64,000 nt of DNA from Tubulanus polymorphus (Eukaryota; Nemertea; Palaeonemertea; Tubulaniformes; Tubulanidae): assembly GCF_964204645.1 (NCBI RefSeq), contig NC_134032.1:1638916-1702915 (forward strand). Direction: 5' to 3'. A program made the translations under genes and the position numbers. Below are positions 1-12,630 of the stretch, piece after piece. The notes under the pieces were generated by a model, which was not told the origin of the DNA, ran no database searches, and worked only from the letters and a program-made list of their open reading frames with translations. The first letter of the stretch is position 1, and each line of letters opens with the position of its first letter.

Positions 1-2620
1 ACGGTTATCACTCGGTGGACGTCGATTCGATCTATCAACTAGTGCGAGACCGGAACGTGCACATAGAAACGTGTCCGTGTTCCAGTGTAGTGACCGGCGC
101 CGTAACCGAGGATCTCACTAAACACCCGATTATACGGTAAGATTTCAACCGTTCCGTCTAAGCATTGGTTTACAGTAGTAGGCATCGGACCACAATTAGC
201 TTAGTAGCTCCAAAGATGCGTAGGGCCGGACCCCAAAAAAAGTACCTAGAGTGAGGAAGAGGTCCCCCATAAATGTTGCCATAATTTCTGCAAATGGGAT
301 AGGTAACGAATTTCGGTTATATGTATGAAATCCATTGATCCTGAGGGACAGATCGATGATGAAATAAGGGATTACCTGGACTTTTGCTTGGAGTAAGGGT
401 ACCAAACACGGTGGGGGATTCCCTTAGATATTAGGCTCGGATATACTGGCATACCTGTACTGGGATACCCCTCCTTTCTAAAGGTTTGATTATTTCAAAA
501 GTTAGGTTGGGTATGTGGGGCGAAAACCACTTCAATGCGTAGCTAAGATGCTGGCCTATGAGCCATAAGCAGGATTTCCCCTGAATTTACGCGCTTATAT
601 ATGAACTAAACTCTCGAATTTCTTGTTTTTACTATAGGATATAGAAGATTTTGGAATAGTGGTCTGAGCTCAGTACACTTGGATCTGTTTAGGCCTATTC
701 TGCTCATTCAGTTCATTTGAAGATATTTTAATCGGTATCAAACTGCGGGCTGAATCCTACTTCAGACTTTCAATATCGCCATTTTTCCACTGCTTGACAT
801 TTGACCTTTCGATCTCACCCTAGAGATCATCCCGCTGTATATAGAACTATCGGTTATAACGAACAGATTTTCTGGTCTCCTGAAGTTCGTTCTAACGAGG
901 TTCCGCTGTATATAGAACTATTAGTTATAATGAACAGATTTTCTGGTCTCCTGAAGTTCGTTGTAACGAGGTTCCATCGTAATATTAAAAGGATTCATGG
1001 ACCGCAATGTTTTGGTTGGCACCCCCTCGATATCTTCAGCAAGATGTTAATGCTATGTTGTAGGTTTGCTCGCGATAACGTGAACTACTCGATCAGCACC
1101 GACGATCCAATTATAACCGGCAAGAAGATCGATGATGACTATAGCGTAGTGATCAACGATATGGGTCTTACCGTCGATGAAATTATTAGAACGGTAAGAT
1201 TTGCTCGAATTTATCTACTTGAAACTAGAGTTAATCTGAAAAATAGCTTAACCCTTTCAGTGCTGACTAATCAATACCCTATAGTGCTGAAGATAATTTG
1301 AAAATTTTGAAAAATTCCACCCTAGTGTGTTGAATAACGGGAATACCACTATAGTGCGTCTACACCGCGGCGCGGTGTATCATTAGTTACTAGTATTTTA
1401 CTATGTTTGACAGGTGCTGCCATCTTTCAAGAGAGATTAAATCTAATTACTAATTACACCAACACACCGCAGTGCGGTGTACTAGTGAAATCCATCACCG
1501 ATTTATACACCGCACTGCGGTGTAGACGCACTGAAAGGGTTAAGGCAAATTTATCTTGTCAAATCAGATTTGATTTTCCTAATCATAATTTGCTAGTCAC
1601 GTGTAATCTAATCAAATAAGATTTGCACAACGGGATGAATTTGACGCCTTGTTCGAAACGGCTGACAAGAAAATACTGTCCCACTTTTTGAAATATTATT
1701 TCCTACGAATGAGTTTCAGATTTCTCTTTCAGTTTTCAGTTTTTCGAAAAAAAATTAGTGAGTCCACCATCTTCAAATCGTATCAAATCACCTCCAGGGG
1801 TGATTTGATTATTTGATAAATCGATTTGAATTTGATGCCGTGTTAAATTCAAAAATTAGACCAAATCAAATTTGATTATGCCAGGATAAAAACGATTTTA
1901 CTTAAAATCTAATTTAAACTGACGTGATAAATTCGCCTTTAGTCTTAAGATTGGTCTTGATGTTGGATTTTCCATATCACCTGGCCTTAGCAGTGTTTTC
2001 AATAAGAGCCAGGTCCCAGGTCCCAGACCCGTCTGTTGTTTGTAAAGGACCCGCCTGTTTTTTCAAAACAGCTTTCATTTCCGGGACTGTGACATATTAT
2101 GGGACCCTCCTGTTTTTTCAAAGGGACCTGGCTTGTTAATTCCTTATTGAAAACACTGCTTAGTTCCACAATACTGAGTTGAGTTCAGATCCGACTTACT
2201 CGTCGAAACTGAACTGATTTGACTCGGAGTTAACTCCAACTTATTCTGTGCAACTCAATGAGCGAGGCTTGTTCTCAAGACCGACCCTATTCATAGAGTT
2301 TGAGAATGTGGAAACTTGGCAGCATTTGAACTGTAAATATTTCATAGAGTTGACGATCAGGGAGCTTGGTAGGGGAACCTGTTGTAAATAATTTAGTTGA
2401 GAGTTAAGTTTTCCGAAAGAACTTTTATCAAAATTTTTAATGGAAATCAAATTTTTTCTCAACGCATTTAATTGTTATATTGTAGAATTTGAACGCCGCC
2501 CGATCGACTTTTCTACCTCAAACCGAGAAACAAGAACTGATCGAACGCCTCGAGAAATTCTACTCGACTGAGACGAACGATTTGAAAACTGCTGCGGCTG
2601 CAAATATTACCTCGACTTAG
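1..2620 (+). CDS. ADA: Adenosine deaminase, 3' partial (last three coding exons)
   Basis: Zinc enzyme that deaminates adenosine and deoxyadenosine to inosine forms in purine salvage. Exons: 1-136 (cut by the window edge), 1064-1193 and 2486-2620, stop TAG at 2618-2620. Splice phases agree throughout (CG|G, then phase 0). The translated exons carry the family's GYH segment, a CPCSS block (CPWSS in vertebrate ADA), the NYSISTDDP block with the tandem Asp pair that binds zinc and substrate, and a tail reading NLNAARSTFLP. The N-terminal HxH motif and catalytic Glu/His lie outside the window. The sequence resembles cytosolic ADA1 and not the secreted ADA2/ADGF type, which has SSDDP at this place. 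Intron 2 holds a piggyBac-like MITE and a hAT-like MITE. Assignment is secure; the upstream part is not visible. Confidence 0.93.
1248..1543. mobile_element. piggyBac-like MITE (CCCTTTCAGTGC family), in ADA intron
   Basis: About 290 bp bounded by TTAA-CCCTTTCAGTGC and GCACTGAAAGGG-TTAA. A TTAA target duplication and CCC-initial inverted ends are the hallmark of piggyBac transposition. It has no coding capacity. Internally it holds several short palindromes of the type ACACCGCxxTGCGGTGTA. Eleven or more relatives occur in this window. Confidence 0.88.
1991..2158. mobile_element. hAT-like MITE (CAGTGTTTTCAATAAG family), copy 1
   Basis: The ends are CAGTGTTTTCAATAAGAGCC and its inverse at 2124-2158, and the interior carries GGTCCC blocks. 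A five-base CTTAG repeats on both sides. The CAG...CTG termini suggest a hAT origin. The second copy is at 44973-45135. There is no transposase. Confidence 0.7.
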
Positions 2621-2974
2621 AGACAAAAACCGAGTTTCTCCTACTGTCATATCCGCGTGTCTTCAATCGGTTACATACTTTAATTACTGTCCACTTATGG
2701 CCAGTTGTTCAAAAGTTGGATAAAGTTAGATATCGCGTAGATACTGTATTCATGATGTACACTTAGGTCAAATTATCTCCAGCGCTTTGTGGCATTAATG
2801 AGTCGGCGCTGAAAGGGTTTTAAGCTGTCATCTGATAAATCTTCTCTATTTTACGTCTCAATTTCTTAAATGCAATTCAATTCACTAAGTGTGAGTCATC
2901 ATTTGGTTTAAATTGTTGACATGATGATTTTATGACTACGACGACCGACTTTTGCGAATTTCGCTGAACCGTCA

Positions 2975-3314
2975 GGCCCGGTTTTATAGACGGGTATTAA
3001 CTTTAACCCAGGGGCTAACTACCCCTGTGAAGCTGGCTCCCGGTTCCCGGTTCCTTATTCGGCTCCCGATTCAAAATGCTTTTGAACCGGGAGCCGAAAT
3101 GGGAACCGGGAGCCGGCTACTGGTTCAGCTCCCGATTCAAAATGCTGTTGAACCGGGAACCGGGAGCCGGCTACTGGTTCAGCTCCCGATTCAAAATGCT
3201 GTTGAACCGGGAGCCGAATCGGGAACCGGGAACCGGGAGCCAGCTTCACAGGGGTGGGCTAACTCGTGAGTTAACCACCGGGTTAAAGTCGATACCAGTC
3301 GATAAAACCGGGCC
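2975..3314. mobile_element. Foldback element with CCCGGTTTTATAGAC ends, long GGTTCCCGG-rich arms
   Basis: Near-palindromic block. Both ends read GGCCCGGTTTTAT(A)GAC, followed inward by TTTAACCC and by CTGTGAAGCTGGCTCCCGG. The centre consists of roughly 55-bp repeats built on GAACCGGGAGCCG. Open frames on both strands here are by-products of the repeat. Shorter relatives lie at 44803-44912 and, degraded, near 24660 and 32065. Confidence 0.75.
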
Positions 3315-3930
3315 CTGGCTATCAACTTCAACCAACTCTTGAGCAACCGACCACCAGCTATACACAATCATGTACTCTTTATAAAACGCGATGTTAAATC
3401 TCGATTTCGCGTCAAACTGCCCGTTGTTGTCGAGTGTGGTTTACTCTATTGAAAAGTTGTTTTATATTTATAAGGTAATTTCTATTTTACCCTTAGGCTT
3501 ACCATACTTTTAAAGACGTTTTAAGATAATCAAATTTTTACTTAATTTTAGGGAAAAGATGCCTATGATTTTATCTCATTTCGCTCAGCGCATTGTTAAT
3601 TCATTTCTCCGTAGAAACAATATCCGATGTCCATACGCCGATTTTTTGTTTGGTAGTTTTTGTGTTCCGCTTAAAAGCAACGTGAATGGTGTCGACGTGG
3701 AACTTATGCTCAATTAATATATGATATACCAAAATGGATTGAAAAATCAGTAAATGTTTACATTCCCCTTATTTCCAGCAGTCGCGGTGCCGCCCGGCCG
3801 GTGCCCACTGTTGCTTTTTGCGTGAATTAAATTAACTCGCATGCCCAGTTCCCGTAACAAGGTTGCACGGTCAGTGGTCTCAATATCCTAAGAATTTTTA
3901 GCCTGCATAACAGTTGCCTTGGATTACCTA
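3315..3930. other. Intergenic, no gene seen
   Basis: AT-rich sequence without a splice-bounded reading frame, recognisable repeat ends or RNA gene. Confidence 0.5.
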
Positions 3931-4230
3931 TTTTTTTGTTCTTGCCACCAGGGGGAGTGAATATTGAATTATAAACGGTTTTTCCATTGGTAATGGTTCC
4001 TATGCATATTTTTTAACCACGATCAATTGCAAAGTCATAGCTCATGACATGTTCTATTATTGTGGTGAGTGTCAAGGTCGTTGATTTCTGTATTCGTCCA
4101 CCAGGGGGCATTGAATGGCGGAATGACATGATATTTCCACGCCTAAGATTATTTTGTTACCCAAATCAAATGTGTGGTAAGTGTAACTGTATTTGTTCAC
4201 CAGGGGGCGCTGAATATTGAAATTGTCAGA
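3931..4230 (+). repeat. Three diverged repeat units, each with a CTCF-like CCACCAGGGGGC motif
   Basis: The motifs are at 3945-3957, 4097-4110 and 4196-4210, all on the plus strand, each followed by (A/T)(T)GAAT. Flanking text such as GTGAGTGTCAAGGTC and CTGTATTTGTTC recurs, so these look like copies of a dispersed short repeat. A fourth copy is at 52081-52094 and a degenerate one lies near 55440. Confidence 0.6.
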
Positions 4231-4525
4231 TTCTCAAGCATTCCACCAAGCAGGCATGGTGTCCCTGGAACCCTAGTTAGATTTTAAAGTGATTATATGT
4301 AGTTCTAAAATCAATGTGAAATTTGATAACCTAATTAGATAAATGGTACTGCAAAAAATAGGCCTAATTAAGTGGTATATTTTTGATGCCGGTGAACGAG
4401 GTTATCTGTGACTTATATGTTACTAACTTTGTTCTGGGAATCCACGTAGGGTCAGTGAGGTACCGTATCCTATAATACGTACATGGTGGCCATTTACCTG
4501 GAAATGTCAGGGAATTTTCTTTTCT

Positions 4526-4814
4526 TTAACCCTTTCAGTGCGTCTACACCGCAGTGCAGTGTATAAATCAGTGATTGATTTTGCTAGTACACTGCACCGC
4601 GGTGTATTCATGTAATTAGTAATTATCTCTCTTGGAAAATGGCAGCACCTGTCAAACATAGTGAAATACTAGTAACTAACGATACATCGCACCGCGGTGT
4701 AGACGCACTATAGTGGTATTCCAGTTATTCAAAACACTAGGTTGGAATTTTTCAAAAAATTCCAATTATCTCCAGCACTATAGGGTATTAATTAGTCAGC
4801 ACTGAAAGGGTTTA
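4526..4814. mobile_element. piggyBac-like MITE (CCCTTTCAGTGC family)
   Basis: TTAA-flanked, same ends as the copy at 1248 but in opposite orientation: the CACCGC-rich end comes first. Intergenic. Confidence 0.87.
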
Positions 4815-6228
<1,414 letters not shown>

Positions 6229-6350
6229 CTAGGTCAGTTCAAACTGCGCGCAGGGTAAAAAATACAGTCCATTCTATGTGATAATCTGTACTTGTATGAA
6301 ATTATATGCAAGTTGAATTTAGTTAAATGTCTTTCAAATGAAATTAGTTA

Positions 6351-6571
6351 GGCTAAACGAAAATGATAACTTGTTTCTCCGCAGCGGCCGGGTCATTTTA
6401 GTAAAATATGATAAAATTTGAAAAACAGTTAATTTCTATAGCGGCCGGGTCTGTTATGGTAAAATTGATCACGATTTTAAAAAAAGTAATGTATAGGGTA
6501 GATAGGCGGCCGGCCGGGTCAACATTTAAGCTCAGCAGAGCGGAGAAACAAGGTATCAATTTTTTTTAACC
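6351..6571. mobile_element. MITE with ATGATAxCTTGTTTCTCCGC ends, copy 1
   Basis: Inverted ends at 6351-6384 (GGCTAAACG..., TTGTTTCTCCGCAG) and 6537-6571 (GCGGAGAAACAAGG..., AACC). The interior carries GCGGCCGGGTC several times. About 90 percent identical by eye to the copy at 7817-8036. Confidence 0.8.
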
Positions 6572-7816
6572 TTAGGTTCTTGTTTTTCGATGTGTGAATG
6601 TATGTATCGGTACTATAGGCCACGCGAAAACGGGTCGATGAATGTTTCAAATTTGAATCGCCCGAATTGAACTGAAAATATCGCGTGAAAACCGGGCCGA
6701 GAATTTAGAAAACCAGTTGTTCAAAACTTGGTTAGAGAGTTTACCAGCTGGACCCGGTTCCACAGTTCAGAGTTAAAACATAGAAAATGAACTAACTTCG
6801 ACTCGTAGTTAACTCGAACTCACAGCTGTGGAAAATAACCGCAAGCATGAACCAAGCTCCCGAATCGAAATAAGGCCCGATAGAGGATGCGATTCCGCTT
6901 CTCCAGCGCCACCTATATGTGGAAATTAATCCGAATATCTATGATTCCCGAGTGAATTAACTGTTCTTAATGAAGGAGGTGTTTTAGACCATATATGGAC
7001 GAGTATCTATATAGATCGCATAATTCTGACTGTATACAGTAGGCCTTCTAATAAATGTAAAATTAAAGTTATTTTAGAAATAATCAAACATGCCTAAAAT
7101 TGTCGTGTTTTCTTAATTCTCTGCGTTTTGGTATTTTACGTACGGCTGTGTTTTTTTTATCACATGCCCGACTGCGGAAGGAGAAATTCATAAGTCCGGC
7201 CACTTCTGTCTGTTTGGAGGTACTTGCGAGCGCCCTGGGCGCCTAGCACTAGTGGGTCCTCTTTTTGAAAAAGTTTTTGAAATGTTTAAAACCGCCAGGA
7301 GATGCGTTTTAACGGCATTCTGGCGATATGAAATATGGGAAACAAATCCCCTTACATCGGGACAAAATCTACGGCAAGATGATACTAGTTTTTATGCAAC
7401 ATGTATAGTATGATTTTCGAAAATAATCACAGGGCGCCGAGGGTCCAAATAGTTCGGTTCAACCATAATTCGATGATGATACCAAGAGCCGTGAAATCGC
7501 TTTGATAATCTATAGCCGCTGTGAACCATGAATTATTGCTTGAATGAACATGACAGTAACTTATACAATGATCACAATATTCTCATAATGAGCGATATTT
7601 AATTTTGTCTAACAATGATGAATAATATTAGCCGAAATATCATCCGTCATACTTATGTTCGTAATTAGTATCGGTATATCTAAACACACAAAAACTTGGG
7701 TCGGCGAGGGTTTCATAGGTCCATATCATCTCTCATTCCCGGTCGCGATTTCCTCTCGCAACTATAGCGCCGTAATTACTTTCAAACGATTGCTCGCCTG
7801 ATACCAGTATAATTTA
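6572..7816. other. Intergenic, degenerate palindromic repeat only
   Basis: 6745-6835 looks like a worn copy of the palindromic GGTTCCACAG(TTGTG)AGTTAA family seen better at 40527-40637. I see no exon or RNA gene in the rest. Confidence 0.5.
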
Positions 7817-8036
7817 GGCTAAACAAAAATGATACCTTGTTTCTCCGCAGCGGCCGGGTCATTTTTGTAAAATATGATAAAATTTATAAACAGTTCATTT
7901 CTATAGCGGCCGGGTCTGTTATGGTAAAATTGATCACGATTTTAAAAAAAGTAATGTATAGGGTAGATAGGCGCCCGGCCGGGTCAACATTTAAGCTCAG
8001 CAGAGCGGAGAAACAAGGTATCAATTTTTTTTAGCC
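7817..8036. mobile_element. MITE with ATGATACCTTGTTTCTCCGC ends, copy 2
   Basis: Same family as 6351-6571. The outer ends GGCTAAACAAAAATGATACC and its inverse ending in TTAGCC are better preserved here. A 65-codon open frame inside has no supporting feature. Confidence 0.82.
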
Positions 8037-8488
8037 TTATTACCATATTTTCCCGAGCGTTCCAAGACCTACATATATAATCGTTTCATCTCTTTTGAGA
8101 GTATAACTTCGAGAATAGAATTTAGATAAGTAGGCCTATATAACGTCAAAAATTGAACCATGATTGGCAAAGTTTTGGTCAGGCCAAGGCCGCCCCGGTT
8201 CCGCCAGCCATACCAGCACAAGCAGCATTAGTGAAGGGCCTGCTACCTTTCTAGAGGAATTGGTTGAAATTTCGTTCGTGTTCAAGACTCGGAATTTATT
8301 GCCTGATTTATTGAGCTACTTTCAGACAAGCGAAATTCTTGTAATTATATTCTCGATTCGAGGGCCTAATAACAAGCGATCTGATATACCGGTTTTTAAA
8401 GGACATTTTCATCGAAATGGGTTCAAGGTTTTATTAGGAGAGATCTCGACGCCGTTAATAACGAGTGTTGAGTTCGCGCGCAGCCAAT
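8037..8488. other. Upstream region of the hydroxylysine kinase gene
   Basis: The promoter and 5' leader should lie here, but no TATA box is evident. An open frame at 8164-8496 overlaps the HYKK start in another frame and lacks recognisable domains. Confidence 0.4.
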
Positions 8489-11400
8489 ATGTTTAAAAAC
8501 ATGCTTTCCAGATCGATCCCGATATCGGGTGAAACCGCCGCGAATTTAGTGCAAAAATTATACGGATTACACGCGATTGACGTGAAAATTCTGAACGGAT
8601 TTCGCGACGCGAACTTCTACATAAAATCCAAAAACGGGGACGAATTCGTGCTGAAGATAATGAATACCGCGCAAACTAAAGCGCCAAACCAAACTGGTAA
8701 GTCAGTCAGTTAACCAGTCAATCAGTCAGTAAACTGATAAGTCAGTCAGTTAACCAGTCAATCAGTCAGACAGTAAACTGGTAAGTCAGTCAGTTAACCA
8801 GTCAATCTGTCAGTCAGTAAACTGGTAAGTAAGTCAGTTAACCAGTCAATCAGTCAGTCAGTCATGTCAGGAATTTTCCCCAATTGCCAATTTTCGACAG
8901 AGTCTAATATCACCGCGGCGAATTTCCCTCAATTTCGTCAAAAACATAGTTTCGAAAGAAACGAAAAACTCGCCGCGGCTTTCGGGCCTATTTCCAAGGT
9001 GGTCGACACTGCGAAATACGCCGACCGATTACTAGTCGACTGGCTACGAATTTCGCCCTGTTAGATTTCATTATTTTTCCTCTCATTTTCAGTCGCTCTG
9101 ATTCAGATGTTGCAATACCTGAATGAACAGGACGGTATAGCAGTACCGAAACCGGTCAGAACGACGAATGGAACGTTTCACGATATCAAAGAAATAACTT
9201 ACGACAATCAGATATCAAGTGAGTTTGTGTATAGTGGGTCGGCGGTAGACGGGAAGGTTGGATCCAAGATGTATTTCAATGTATTCCAGAATATGGTCGG
9301 AAAAATTAGAATAACATACTTTCTAGAAATACCTAAATACAAGGATATATAGTCATTTTTCAAATTTTGTTCTCGGGGAGGAACCCGAAACCGCCCTCTT
9401 TAATGAACTTCGCCGCCGCCGCCGCCATTAATTGAGCGATAATTTCTAAGAATAAAGTCAAGTTCACCTGCTGGATCCACCCCTGGGAAGGCTAGCTACG
9501 TTTGAGCTGCGAGGGAGGTCGAAATGATGGGTAATCCAAAGAAATGGAATATAAAGAATCAAGTCAATTTAAAATGCTTCGTGATAAACTGATATAAAAA
9601 ATCAGTTAGCCTAAAGAGTCACCTGTATCAATGTTTACAGTTTTAATTAGTTTATAGGGGTCCGATCCGATCTAAGAACTTGTCCGATTGCCCGGGACAA
9701 GTATACTATCATTAGGGCAATTAGGTTATCATTTATCACTTGTCCCCCGGGCTAGCGCATTCTTTATGTCTCGAAGCTTTTTCCCAATCGATACAACTAA
9801 ACAGTTGGACTGCTTGTGTAGGGCAAGTAGATTTTGGAGGGGGCAAGTAAAATTTCAGATATGCGCTTGCCCATGAGCAAGTGGTTTTTATTCCTTAGAT
9901 CGGACGCTGAGTGTCATAATAGGCCTACCAGTGACGGAATACATATCTCGCTATACGGCGCTGTACTGATTTTAAACGCCGATACGTCTGCCCTATTTTG
10001 TGCTGAATATTCTATTTGTATTGCTAAAATTCTTTTCTGAGATTTTTCCGTAGCTTGTAACGTATGTTGAACAATGCGAGGGGTGCGGGGGTGCGGGGGT
10101 GACTTACTTTTTCTATTATATGCCTATATATTCAAAGGACGTGAACTCTATCGTCGCTGTATAAACTCTACACAGTACCGGTTCCTTTATAGACCCAATG
10201 CTCCAAATTCCACTAACCGGTTTCCACTTTTCGTTATCGCAGATACAGGTGAATCGATTACTGCCGCATCGACGACGAGCGGCTCGCATCTGGTGCGGTT
10301 ACAGTCGTTTCTACCGGGAACGGTTTTCCACGATATTCCAGGAGAGAACGTACCCAGCGGATTTTACTACCAGCTCGGCGAATCCATCGCAAATCTACAA
10401 AAATCCCTCATGGTAAAAATCAACAGTTATCGCCTCTTTTTTATCGACAATACATCCTCGCTTGCCGCAGACCCTTCATTGTTCTATTACACCGCCCGAG
10501 ATTTCTATGGCGGACGCCTTGCCGTTCAGCGGCCACCGGGCTTGCTAGCCAATCAGATGCGTTGTTTTTCACCCGTAGATTCGTTCTGCTTCTGACTGGC
10601 TAGCATGACTGATGGCCGCTGAGCTGCAACCTGCGCCCGTCCAATGAAATCTTTGGTGGGACCAATGAAGGGTCTGCGGCCAGGGTTTGCGTTGGCGCGA
10701 GCTTCGACATGAAGCATTCAAACCCTGGCAAGCGAGGATGTACCAATGTAAAAACCGCGCACGTGGCTGAAGTAACAAAACGCTTATATTTCCCAATACG
10801 ATTGCGTCTTCTTAAAGGAATGTCCAGTTCGTCTGCCCGAAGTACCGTTAGAAGCGGATGAAGGCAATCTAATGAATCTACCTAAATTACGAGATTTACT
10901 GCAATTCGTCAACGATGCCGAACATCGACAAGTTCTGTCCAACATCGTGACGGAATTTGAAGAAATCGTGCTCACAAATCTACACAACCTACGCGCAAGT
11001 ACGGCGTTACTGCTGAATAAGGCATTGTTTAATTACTTGGATTACGGATCTTTTCGTCAAGAAAAAAAGTGGGAGGGCGAAGGGAAACAAATTCAAAAAA
11101 ACAATTTTATGATAGGCGTTTTAAAATGATGGGAGGGAACCGGAAAAATGAAGATAGAAATCTATGATTTTTAGTATACTTTTAAAAAGAGTGAAAATTG
11201 TGATGAATTTTATTCAAATGATGCGAGAAATGAAAGAAAAACTAACTTTTTGCAATAATCATAACATTGAAAATTAAGACGAATATAACTTTTAAAAGAT
11301 ACTAGATTGAAAATCATGGCGGACATATAAATAATGGTGATGAAACAAGAAGGACTGAAAGAAATAGTTTTTTTTGTTAAAGTGGTAAATTTTGAGGAAT

Positions 11401-11938
11401 TCTGGGAGGCGAATCCAAGTAATTAAGATAAAGCCTGAGATTCTAAAATCATTTCACGTATTATAACTGACTTACAGAGTACTTCGATTTTTCAGGTGTG
11501 ATTCACGGCGATATTAATACCGAAAACGTGGTCGTCTCCGGTTTAAACAGCGACCGCGGAATACACCTCGCCTTCATCGACTTTGACGAGGCGAACGAAG
11601 CTTACCTCGTATTCGACCTGGCGATCGCGCTCGCCTACTTCACGTGTTTCAACAAGGGCCGCGACATGTTCGAAATATGTCGCGAGATTTTACGCGGTTA
11701 CACTTCGAATTTCTACATTGCCGACGCGGAAAAGCGAGTTTTGAAGACTTGTATCTGCGCTAGATTCGCTCAGAGTATGCTGTTAGGTTGGAGCATTTAC
11801 GCGCGCGACCCGGCTAAGACATACGCTCTGGATGTTTACCGCAATGGTTGGTCGGTTCTGGAGAAATTTCGCCAAGTCACGGATCTTTGGAACAAGGTGT
11901 TCACGGGAACAACAGCTATTGATCAAAGCACGTTATGA
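8489..11938 (+). CDS. HYKK: Hydroxylysine kinase (APH-fold GTP-dependent kinase)
   Basis: Phosphorylates 5-hydroxylysine in lysine/collagen catabolism, using GTP in the vertebrate enzyme. Five exons: 8489-8696, 9093-9218, 10243-10412, 10818-10998 and 11496-11938. All phases match and give 375 residues, against 373 in human HYKK. APH/choline-kinase-type motifs are visible: HGDINTEN at 232-239 (catalytic Asp234, Asn239) and AFIDFDEAN with metal-binding Asp257 near 254-262. The N-terminal lobe aligns with HYKK around VLKI and LVRLQSFLPG. The C-terminus keeps CARFAQSMLLGWS and the NGW block. I chose ATG 8489; an upstream in-frame GTG is ignored. The exon 4 acceptor (TTCTTAAAG|GAA) is inferred from phase and alignment and is the weakest junction. 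A MITE ends about 75 bp before it. Confidence 0.92.
8697..8866. repeat. Tandem repeat, about 42 bp, GTCAGTCAGTTAACCAGTCA, in HYKK intron 1
   Basis: About four imperfect copies built from CAGT tetramers, starting immediately at the splice donor of exon 1. The donor GTAAGTCAGT is itself the start of the repeat, and donor-like GGTAAGTCAG is repeated in the next units. Confidence 0.85.
9219..10242. other. HYKK intron 2, no further feature seen
   Basis: Contains a (CGC)n patch near 9410-9425 and short open frames without support. Confidence 0.4.
10453..10740. mobile_element. MITE with CATCCTCGCTTGCC ends, in HYKK intron 3
   Basis: Inverted ends CATCCTCGCTTGCC and GGCAAGCGAGGATG, flanked by TA on both sides, which would fit a Tc1/mariner-type target. 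Inner sequence includes CAGACCCTTCATTG and its inverse. Related copies or fragments occur at 12824, 14210, 21068, 34409-34816 and 55480-55602. Confidence 0.8.
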
Positions 11939-11943
11939 ATAAA
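11938..11943 (+). promoter_or_regulatory. Poly(A) signal AATAAA for HYKK
   Basis: AATAAA begins at the last base of the TGA stop codon (11936-11938). If it is used, the 3' UTR would be only a few tens of bases. No other canonical signal was seen in the next 300 bases. Confidence 0.45.
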
Positions 11944-12630
11944 TTAGGCGAGGAGTCAGGAGCGGATTTAGCTTTTGGGAAAAGAAGGGGCGCGCGTTGA
12001 ATATAGGGTCGCTATCGTTTGTGGCCCAAAGAAAATTCTAAAACATTAGATGTATATATAGGCGCGCATTCTGAGCACTTTCCTGGTAGAAATATGGAAT
12101 GTAATATGCTCACAATTTCACCAATATTTCTCGATTCAATGAATTATCGGTTTTTAGCACTTTTAATCTGTAAAAAAGTTGGTTTTTATCATATCGTTTT
12201 CTCTACGGTTATTCTATCGCCAATGTGTTTGACTGGTTGCCTGTCGAATTCTGCGCCACGACATTCGCAGTCCGGCAACCGGTCTATCGATATGCGGATG
12301 ACTTCGACGACGGGCCTCTTGTTTCGAATTTCATTTTTCTTTAAGAAAAACTAATTGGACATTTTCTAAGTGACACTGCGTAGGCTATATCGCGTACGTG
12401 CTATTAGGGAGGGGCGTCGCTATTGACTGACATTCGAACGATGCAGAGGGAGTGCAGCAGGTGGTTGGCCGTGAGAGTGAAACTGACATTTTTAACTTCA
12501 AATAATACCGATGAATATCAAACGACGGACGATAAAGAACGTGCGCGCGCTGCTCTAAGAACCAACGACCAATTTCGACTAAACCGAAAGAGGCCGAGAC
12601 ATCTTTTCAACGACATTGCGTGCGGCGAAA
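11944..12630. other. Spacer between HYKK and the Cys-rich peptide cluster
   Basis: Holds an AG/TC-poor stretch and short unsupported frames. Possible leader of the first peptide gene near 12560-12630. No TATA box was recognised. Confidence 0.35.

Noticed and set aside
801-1301. 166-codon frame as an independent gene
   Set aside because: Only the part 1064-1193 is coding, as an ADA exon; the rest is intron with a direct duplication (GCTGTATATAGAACTAT).
2952-3342. Proline/Arg-rich frames on both strands
   Set aside because: Arise from the GAACCGGGAGCCG repeat in a foldback element.
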